This document shows positions 55,324 to 64,000 of a stretch of 64,000 bases of DNA, piece after piece (within the stretch, counting starts at the first letter, position 1; each line of letters opens with the position of its first letter). The notes under the pieces are model-generated. The model had not been told where the DNA came from. It made no database searches and saw only the letters and a program-made list of their open reading frames with translations. Position numbers and translations under genes: made by a program. Source of the DNA: Tetradesmus obliquus (lineage: Eukaryota; Chlorophyta; Chlorophyceae; Sphaeropleales; Scenedesmaceae); the NCBI GenBank assembly GCA_030272155.1, contig CP126192.1, positions 2,390,501 through 2,454,500 of the forward strand, in the 5' to 3' direction.

Positions 55324-57033
55324 TCAGTACAGGCTGCCAACGCCGGCTGCATTGGCGGCAGCACCAACAAGCGCCTGCTGTTGTGCATACACTTGCGGCA
55401 GCCGAGCAACGCCTCCAGGTCCCTGAGGCGTCACACTGACACGCGGCGACCCCTGCCGGCTGCACTGCGGCAGCAGCGGACCAGCCTGCTGCGGCAGCTG
55501 CAGCGCTGACGGCCGCAGCCGCAGCTGTGTGTGCTGGCTGCGGTTGTTGATGCAGGCCATGCCCTGCTTCTTGACAGCAATCAGCTGCTGCTCCTGCACC
55601 TTGAGCGCCAGGATGGCGCGGTTCACCTGCGGCAAGGGAGGGGCAGCAGCTGTGAATGAAGGTTCAATTCAGGCCCGGCCAAAGTCAGCTGGGATCTTCA
55701 TCTGTGCATGCATCTGAATCTGCATGCAGCTTGTGCAGAGTATGTTACGCAGGAGCACTGCGAAAGCTGTCTTGGACTTTAAAGCATGCGTCGGCCTGCA
55801 CATAAGTGTTCATGAGCAATCCACAACTGCAAGTTTCGTTGTAACAGTGTGATAAGACAGCACTGGCTCTGGCAGAACACTCACACACTCAATTTCAACT
55901 GTAAAGCTGAAGTGACACAGTGTGGCTGGCTGGTGCTGATTGGTGCCAGGCATGTTCTGGAAGGACACTTGATGCAGACCACCTAGCAGGCACTTTGCTA
56001 AAACAAGGTTTGCAAAGCCAACAGTTTCTCTATCGGCCCACCTTGCTCTGCGCCTTGATCTTCAGCAGCTTGTTGGGTGTCAGGGGGTTGAAGGCGCGGC
56101 GCCGCGCAAACACCTGGCTGCCGGCCTGGCCGCTGCTGCCCTGGCGCTGCAGCTGGCTGCCGGCCTGGCCGCTGCCCTGCCGCTGCAGCTGGCTGCCGGC
56201 CGCATGGCCGCTGCTGCCCTGGCGCACAGGTAGGGTGATCTGCTGCCTTAACTGGATGCTCGCCTGGCACTGCTGCTGCTGCTGCTGGCTCAGGCCTTGC
56301 AGCTGCCGCTGTACATGCTGCTGCTGCAGCAGGGCTCGCCGCTGCCCAAGCTCCGAGTCTGGTTCCCGCAGTGCCAGCTGCTGTTGCTGCACTTGCTGCT
56401 GCCGGATCTGCTGCTGCTGCTGCTGCTGTCGCATCAGCTGCTGCTGCTGCTCTGCCAGCAGCAGCAGCTGCTGCTGCCGGCACTCCAGCTGCAGCTGCAG
56501 CAGCTGCCGCTGTCTGCTGTCCTGCTGAAGCTGCAGCAGCTGCTGCTCCTCCTGCTGCTGCTGTAGCGAAGGTGAATGCAGCGGGCTCACCGCAGCCGTG
56601 GCAGTAGCGCTGCTGCAGCCAGTCCATAGAGCATTCGGGCTGTGGTACACAGCCGCGCCGCTGCCTGCACTGGAAGTGCTGCAGCATGGCTCAGCAGCGC
56701 TGCTGCTGGCAGCAGCATTGGCGGCTGGTGCCGGCAGCGCAGCAGCCGCTGCGGCAGCGATGTAAGGCTGGTTTGGCACCCATGGCTGGTCCGCCTGCAA
56801 GCCAGACAGTTCTCCCCTGAGCTGGCGCCAAGGCTGCTGCTGCTGCTGCTGCTGCTGAATGAGCCCAAGAGGCAGCGGCTGTGCTGTGGTAGCCGCTGGC
56901 GTGGCAAAGCTCTGAGCAGCTGCTGCTGCGTGGGCGCTGCCCAGGATGTCTGTATCGTTGTACAAGCCGAGGCTGCTGTGACTGTATGGATCCTGAGCAA
57001 GAGGAGAGAATCCTCCTGTTGAGTTGCTGTACA

Positions 57034-57071
<38 letters not shown>

Positions 57072-57490
57072 ACATCAGACGGGCAGCTGCCTTTGTGTTC
57101 ACGCTCATGCTCTGCCTGGATGAAGGCGTCAAAGGCATCAAAGATATCCAGCCCCTCTTCTGCCTCAAGCAATGGGTGGTGCAGCTCTTGCTGATTAGCA
57201 TCGCTGGCGCTGCAGGCGCTGCTGCTGCTGCTGGCTCCCGGCTGTGCTGCAATAGCTGGGGGGTCATGTACTGCATGTACCGCACAGCTCAGTTCAGCAG
57301 CAGTGCTGCTGCCTGCCTCCAGCAGTACCTCTTGCAGGAACTCCTGATCCAAATCAATCTGTAATATGTCTTCATGGCCTTCAAGCACCCCATCAACCCA
57401 GGAGTACAACAGGTCGCTGACGGCCTGCCCGTGCCAGTGCCGCTGCTGTCCGGGAGCAGGTCGATGCTGGTTGTGCCAGTGGCTGCTCAT
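55324..57490 (-). CDS. Gln-rich protein of unknown function with conserved basic C-terminal motif
   Basis: Two exons in sense order, 57490–56042 and 55626–55324, give 583 residues. The Met at 57490 (MSSHWHNQHRPAPGQ) directly follows an acceptor-like TTTGCAG, so an upstream non-coding exon is likely. Residues ~25–130 contain a charged segment (VSDLLYSWVDGVLEGHED, FDAFDAFIQAEHEREH). The centre is dominated by Gln, Ala and Leu with several poly-Gln runs. Near the exon junction lies a compact basic motif, RRRAFNPLTPNKLLKIKAQS, followed by NRAILALKVQEQQLIAVKKQ. The second half of that motif is repeated almost exactly in an exon at 63385–63618, which marks it as a conserved module. Composition resembles nuclear transcriptional cofactors, but no known domain was recognised. 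Confidence 0.65.
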
Positions 57491-58365
57491 TGCCTGCAAA
57501 GCACGCACCAAAAGCACCACATTTCTTGGTTGAAGCTTTGAGTGGAGGCATGTCAACTTTGTGAGTGGCCTTCTGGCGCTCTTCCTTCTACTCTGCAGGC
57601 TCGTAAGGCAAGGCGCGAGATGCTTGGGTGACGAGCGTGTCGATATGGCAAACAATTGTGTCCATCATATTATTAGTTGGGTTTTGCTACTATTAGTAGC
57701 GTCCTAAGGCAGGCAGGCTAGCTCCTCCTGTGCACAGCCTGCGACTTGCAGCTGCAGTACTAGCTGATTCACTGCAGCAGCAGCGCTTGACAGAGCTCAC
57801 GTCGGTTCAAGTAGCTTTTAAGTCTTATTTCAAAGCTTGATCGAGCTCTTGCCACCCACCTTCGCACCAAGTGGCCTTGGTGGTAACCCGTCAGCTTCAA
57901 ACCTATGGCTGAGATACCTCTATTCTATGTGTTCAGAACGAAACAAACAACAACGTGCACAACACTGGTCAATGAAGCACCTGGAGGATATTTCGGTCGG
58001 CCAGTGGGGTATGAGGCATAAGCGCAATCGCCTACAGTGACGATTATGCAAGGCAGCTTCAGCATCAAGCATAAGTACTTGCGCCACTAAACGCTGTGAG
58101 CGATATGTTGCGTCCATGGAATGGTCGCTGATCACGAAGTACTGAAGAAGTCTTGCGGTAACACCAAATCCGACGGTGCAATGTACTCCAGTGACACAGC
58201 CGCTGGGCAATTTGGTCGCTCAATATGGTCACGTTTCAATTTTTGTTTGCCTGCGAGGTATTATTGTAAAAATCAAACCGCATGGGAGCATGCCCCCATC
58301 ATGACGCACATACGCAGTGATAACGCACCTCCTGCTCCAAACAACTGTGCTCTGGTACATCAAAA

Positions 58366-58390
58366 AATAATAACGAAGGTCGTTATTATT
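58366..58390. repeat. Perfect hairpin, 11-bp arms
   Basis: AATAATAACGA and TCGTTATTATT are separated by AGG. AT-rich and intergenic. Confidence 0.85.
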
Positions 58391-58808
58391 GGCCACGGCG
58401 AAGAAAAAGGGAGTGTAGCAGAGGCAGGTGAGGAATTACTGTGCGGAGTTCTTCCCTGGCCACGTGCGGCTGTTGCATCAGCAGCATCGTGCACACGTTC
58501 ACACAACACACTGCGCAACATACGCTGCTTGAGTAGGGAGGCATTATTTTTGTGCTGTGAGCGTTCATCAGAGAGTGTCCAGCCCCGGATCGATGTGTCC
58601 TTGGACCATCGCTGTCAATCGCATGCACCGGTCAGCCTGAACCTTGGGGCCCCCAAGGGATTCAGCGGCCTAGAGGACTGTGGCAGCAGTTGCTGAGCGT
58701 GCCTATGACGACTCTGGCAGCTTGCATCAAGGAGCCGGCTTATCATCAACACCTACATTGAGTTCATTTGACTGTCATGCATTACCCGGCAGAAGTGCTG
58801 CTGCCTTG

Positions 58809-59029
<221 letters not shown>

Positions 59030-62000
59030 CGTTACCCAGCTAGCCATAGCATCATCTGCTGCCTTACAGCAGACAGTAGTGGCTCTACTAACGAGCTCTG
59101 TCAGCCACAGCGCCAGCCAATCCTCACTGCTCTGTTGCTGTGCCATCCCCAACTTCTACGCATGTACAAAGCGCCTAGTGGGCGCTGCCATTGGCTAGGC
59201 CGGCAGACACGTCGGCACGCTATGCATGTGTGCCGGTATTTTTTCCATCTATGTAACAAAGCAAAATACATTTGCAACAGCTGTACCACATGAGGGGCAG
59301 CCAGCTGGCAAAAAGTGCAAGGTGTCTGCTGCCAGCAATGCACCAGCACCACGCCTTCTCCATGCACATGCTTGCTGCCAGAAGCGGGCCGGTGACTCGA
59401 AGCCACTGTCATCACTGCAGAGAGAAGTTAGCAAGGCACACACTGCACGCTGTGTGTGTTCAGCAGACTGTGTCACGCTGAACAAAGAGATGAAGAAACA
59501 AATTAAGGCATATGAGAAACATTGAACAAACAGCTGTCCACAATCATCCCCTGCTTGCTGCACAAGCCGTCCCTGGCCCAACGGGCATACAAAGCATTGA
59601 GCGCGCCGCGTGCTGCGGCCTAATGCCATCCGCAAACGCAACATCATCACGGCTGCAAGGCAGCAGTCACTGGTAGATTGCACACACCAGACCATGTGGC
59701 CACTGTGCTGCTTACAAGCAGGGTGGGAGCCCCGCATGTACAGACCGATGTGTCATTTGCAGCCGAGTGTTACCTTGCAGCATAGATGCACGCTCAGCGC
59801 TTCACATACAACAGGGGCCAAAAAATGCTGCCAAGTAAACAAAGGAATGTAAATGGGATGTCACAGTGCTACAAGCAGCAGGCCGGTGCACACGCTTACA
59901 CACCACACAGGGCCGTAAAAGCAGCTTACTGTTGTGATGAGCTGCTTGATAAAAGGGCAGACACAAAAGTACATACAGATATAAAAGAGGAACAATCACC
60001 ACCGTGCTGTCCTGCGTGCAGCATGCATGGCATGGCTGGTAGCTGCGCAACATATGTGCACGTATCAAGCACTCCCTGCAGCAGCAGCGAACCAGTCAGA
60101 GCCCACATCATGTACAGCAGGGCACTCGGCAGTGCCAATACCTGCGCTCTGCCGCAGCAACCTGCTTGCACGCATGCCAGCAGAGCAGCTGTTTTGGCAG
60201 TTCAACAAACGTCCTGGGGACCGCACCTTGTGCCAACAGCACGCATCCTGGCACAGCATTGTATGTAGCTGTCTTGCTGCTGGGCCGCTTAAGCTGTAGC
60301 CAGCTGTAGCCTGTCTCGCAGCAGCTGCTTTGGCAGCACTTCCCAACACAGCGCCGCATGTGGAAGTACCACCTCAACTAGTTGTCACTTCGCCAGTGCT
60401 TCAGTCCAAACAGCAGTCAAACAAGCATAAACAGCAGCACTGCAATAAGATGCTACCACCTGCAGGCCACCTGTCACCGCATGTAGAAGCCTGAGGCACC
60501 TGACCGAGATCCAACTCATCCGGGCGTTGAACCAGTACACGCACCAACACCAACACACAGCACTTGCGCAATGTTCTATGGCTCATCAAACACGCCGATC
60601 ACACTGAATAGCTCTGCACAGCTGATGACAGGGAGTACGAAACCCAAGCAGCAGTATGGAGCCCAAGCAGCAGTAACTACCACTGGCTGCACCATGCACT
60701 GCCAGCGACAGTAACAGGGCAACCAGTGTGATTCGACTCTGAAAACATACATACACAAATTCAACAACCACACATGGCACTCCTGCAAGCATGCATCTGC
60801 AACCTCATACGTAACAGCTTAGCATTAAAGTGAAAAACAATCAAAGCCAGCTGGAATAGGCAGGGCTCTGTGTAACGAATGGTAGAAGTAAATACACACT
60901 TGATGCAGGTAGACCCCAATTGTACACAGAGCAGGTCGTATTTAGAATGAACCCACAGCTCATGCATGCTGGCTGTCCTGAGTGCTTTGACTTGCAGTCC
61001 AGCTGCAACAAGTGGGCGAGTGCAAGGCCGCAGGTGAACAGCAAACCCAGCTGTGCTAGTATCAACAAGCCCTGTCTTTCCGGGGCCCCCAGGCACAGGA
61101 CATTGGCAGACACCAGTCAGCACATTGTTGAAAGCCCACTTGCAAAACACCTGGCAAGCTTGCATTGTATACGGTGCACAAACAAACCAACACTGGTCAT
61201 GGCTGCAGTGTATCGTGCTGCAAAGACTGCAGCATCATTCCAGCACAGCTTGACCTTCACGCGTCTGCTTGCTGCCCGGTTATCAGCTGCAGTAGCTGCT
61301 TGAAGTATGTAGCACAATGAGCAACAACCTTCAACACGCGCGTGCACCTGACAATGCCCGGCCTTGCAGCTGCGAGAGGGAGCATGCCGGCAGACAACAA
61401 GACACGCACAACAAGCCTGAGCACATGCCTGGCTAGTGTGTGTGAGCAATTCCTGCAACGTATGGCAGGCAGCAGCACCAGGTTTGTAATGCCGTTGTGA
61501 ACCACGCGACTGCTGCTGGCAGCCAGGCTGCTCACTGCTGATAAGCAGCCTGCCGCATACCACAGCCACACCCGGAACCACAATGCTATGCACTGCACGT
61601 TTTTTGTTGGTCTAACAGCTAGTAAGATCCCAGAAGATGCAACACAGTAACCAAGCAGCATGCAAAGACCTGATTAGCTTCCACTGCAGCGCATGAGAGT
61701 GCTGCAGTGCTGCGCAAGCCAAGCGACACGCAGCACCCTCCTCAACTCAGACGGCTCTGTTGTGCCACGCCTGCAAGCCATCTGGCTGCCTGCAGTGCAT
61801 GCAATGCATATGCTCAGCATAACCATCAAAGTCAGCGGCACGCGCCGTGGCCTGCAAGTCAGGCTATCAGACGTGCAAAATGTGTGCAATGCTTTGCTTT
61901 CTTCAAGTGAGCGAGCTTGCCGCTTGATGCAGAGAAGCCATCAGCACAACACCAACAGAAGACTCCCAAACTCACAAAGCGTGCACCATAACCCCACCAT

Positions 62001-62326
62001 GGCCAGTCGTGCCACACACACTGCTTGCCTAGCAGCAATGTACAACAGCTGGGCTTCAATGTCACGCAGTGCGTGCACTCAACTGATCCAGGCTGCACTG
62101 CGCGGGGCATGAGCACCAGCAGCGGCAATGCAACCGACACGAACCCTACTTAGGCCTCGGCCTAACAGCCTCCTGCTGAGTCCCCGCAATCAGCTATGCA
62201 TGCATGGACAGTGTTTGTGTGCCAAGCACACCAAAAGCATACACACATACACACAGCTTCCTCTTAAATGAGCGTGTGGGTGTATGGCCCAAATGTGTGC
62301 CACAGAAAGCTGATCACAACTGATCA

Positions 62327-63115
62327 CTAGCCAATGACCACCCTCAAGGCTCCGACCCGCCCTACAGTGCCACCATTGGCTGACCAGCCAGAGTGATTGC
62401 CCGCAGTGCCAGCGCCAGCCCCTGCCAGTGACCCTGCTGTGCCAGCAGCAGGAACAGTACCTATTGCCCCAGCAGAGTTCTCTGGCAGTCCTGCTGCACA
62501 ACAGCAATGTTGTTAATTCTAGCATGCAGCAATGGCTGCTGCATACTGTATGCACCCAGCCGGCAGGCAAGCTCAGTTGCCTGCAACAGCTGCATATGCA
62601 GGATGAAAGAGATGCCGCCCTTACTTATAGTATTCAGCCAAGGCTAGAATATTTATAGAGCCTGCAGTTCATAGAAAGAATGCATGAGCGAACGCTTACT
62701 CACAGCTGCCAGTATACCAGCACTTGTGCGTGCGCAGCGCTGCAACTGCAGCGCCCAGCGCAGCAGCAGCAGCCACCAGCATGCCTGACGTGCAGCAGAT
62801 ACCGGCTGCACCATCCCCACACATAAGCAGCATCACACAGCAGGTGGTTCTCTCTTCGTAAAAAAACCTCCCAAGCATACAATAAGAACACAAGCGTGCA
62901 AAGGAATGCATACTGCGATGCATGATGCAAGTTAAGCGGCTACAATGCAAGCCAGCTGCAATCATAGTAGCCACGCGCAGCGCATTGCTGCCGTCGCCAT
63001 CAATCTCTACAGCCATTTCAGCGGCCCTGGCACTGGCAAAACGCTCGCAGCGCAAATTCGTCAGCAGCCCAGTCCTGCGGAAAGCATGCTCCAGCAGCAG
63101 CTGCTGTGACGACAT
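62327..63115 (-). CDS. Possible small gene of unknown function (three exons)
   Basis: A tentative chain in sense order, 63115–62975, 62805–62700 and 62493–62327, keeps phase and gives 137 residues. Exon 1 starts MSSQQLLLEHAFRRTG and continues with CERFASARAAEMAVEIDGDG; this part looks coding. Exon 2 has a hydrophobic run and a strong GTAAGC donor. Exon 3 is Gly/Ala rich (GTVPAAGTAGSLAGAGAGTA) and ends RVVIG. No domain is recognised, the exon 1 donor is not strong, and exon 2 is open in more than one frame. Exon 1 is the best-supported piece. Confidence 0.3.
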
Positions 63116-63384
63116 CACACGAGCAACGGCGCTGCATCAGAGGCATCAACCATGCTGCAAGGCATTCCTATCCACAAGCCATGCTGCTCGTCCGGAATGC
63201 AAGGCAGCAGCCATGCCTCGCCATGTTTGTTAAATCCATAGCACACACCACCACGCACATTTACAGCATGCGCCCATGTCGCACTCACTCCAGCAATGCT
63301 GCTGAGGCCGTCATTCCACCTGGTTCAATTCAAACACTACTTCTCTTAGCAGTGGCCGCTCCTTCCCGCTGCATTGACAGGAGG

Positions 63385-63618
63385 TCACTGGCCGTACTGC
63401 TGCTGCAGCTGCAGCAGGCCAGCAGGCCTAGGTGTTGCCGCACCCTGCAGCAAGCTGCCGTGGTTTGAGTTTGGGCCCTGCAGTCGCAGCCTGTTGTGCT
63501 GCAGCTGTTTAGCGGGTGCGGCTGTTTGTGCGCGCCTGCCGCTGCAAGTCCAGCCCTGCTTCTGGACAGCAATCAGCTGCTGCTCCTGCACCTTGAGTGC
63601 CAGGATGGCACGGTTCAC
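63385..63618 (-). CDS. Terminal exon of a paralogue of the Gln-rich protein (partial gene)
   Basis: The exon begins after an acceptor (CTTCTCGCAG) in phase 0 with VNRAILALKVQEQQLIAVQK, nearly the same as the last-exon start of the gene at 55324–57490. It runs 77 codons to a stop, ending LLQLQQQYGQ. Over the first ~70 bases the two exons are roughly 95% alike at DNA level, then diverge. The upstream exons must lie beyond 64000, so only this fragment is visible. Function is unknown, as for its paralogue. Confidence 0.7.
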   Translation of the reverse strand: MNRAILALKVQEQQLIAVQKQGWTCSGRRAQTAAPAKQLQHNRLRLQGPNSNHGSLLQGAATPRPAGLLQLQQQYGQ

Positions 63619-64000
63619 CTGCGAGAAGCAGCAGGCACGGGCGATGCAAAAAAAAACGTTATATATCAGGTTTTCAAGCAGCTGTGTTGTTTAGCAAGAG
63701 GCAATGCAGCCTGGCCTGCTGCTGCTTCTGGTAAGCGCAGGTGTGTGAACTGTCACTGGCTCATTCAGCAAGCGGCTGTCGGCACAGAGGCATTGTGCAG
63801 CTGACTGTACAGTGCACATCACGTCTAGTAACCACCTCGACCGTTGCTATGTTGCCTGCTTGCATCTCTTGGCCATTGCAATGCTACCAGCATTCAGCTA
63901 GTTTGATCACACCACCAGCACTGCACCGCCAAACAAGAGCAAGCTGCCCCATCGTGCGCATGCAACCGGCAGCAGCAAGCACGCAGCAGCACCCCCACCT
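63619..64000. other. Probable intron of the partial minus-strand paralogue
   Basis: This is upstream of the terminal exon on the sense strand and contains no further recognisable exon before the window ends. Confidence 0.4.

Noticed and set aside
58121..58696. Plus-strand 191-codon frame
   Set aside because: No recognisable motif, AT-richer than genuine exons, and no supporting splice or context.
61117..61593. Minus-strand 158-codon frame
   Set aside because: No domain, lower-GC context, not joined by credible splice sites to any neighbour.

Overview
The window reads as nuclear DNA of a green alga, most likely a chlorophycean. It shows genes broken by many GT–AG introns, GC-rich coding exons, strong (CAG)n/(CTG)n enrichment with poly-Gln and poly-Ala runs, and a chloroplast EF-Ts/S1 polyprotein of the type known from Chlamydomonas. 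There are no bacterial operons, phage genes, CRISPR arrays, rRNA genes or convincing tRNA genes. Genes were rebuilt by hand from splice signals, reading phase and domain continuity. Coordinates of multi-exon genes are genomic spans, exon edges are good to about 1–2 bases, and UTRs are not defined.

Left part (1–21 kb): a RING-H2 protein (−), an organelle-targeted HMA copper-chaperone-like protein (+), Mediator subunit 11 (−), a Rab5/RABF-type GTPase (−) and a type I metacaspase (−). The metacaspase is divergently arranged with a tRNase Z that carries a long Gln-rich N-terminal extension (+). A phosphoglycerate-mutase-like histidine phosphatase (+) follows.

Centre (21.7–33 kb): the largest gene encodes a plastid polyprotein with S1 domains (PSRP-7-like) followed by two tandem EF-Ts modules, in about 18 exons. 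Next is a small plastid or mitochondrial antibiotic-biosynthesis-monooxygenase-fold protein with a C-terminal membrane anchor.

Right part (34.8–64 kb): a secreted FAS1-like protein (−) and a plastid aldo/keto reductase (−) that is divergent with a small single-pass membrane protein (+). Then come an F-box + von Willebrand A fusion (+), the dolichyl-phosphate glucosyltransferase ALG5 (−) and a Gln-rich protein of unknown function (−). The last exon of a paralogue of that Gln-rich protein lies at the right edge. The long tracts 47–50, 52.6–55.3 and 57.5–62.3 kb hold no gene I can support.

Two patterns recur across unrelated genes. First, sense-strand (CTG)n runs sit directly upstream of many AG splice acceptors. 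Second, introns or flanks contain tandem, partly decayed copies of the adjacent exon edge including its splice signal, seen in the EF-Ts polyprotein, the ABM protein, the aldo/keto reductase (twice) and ALG5. Together they suggest that local tandem duplication of exon borders shapes introns in this genome. This is the observation most worth following up.
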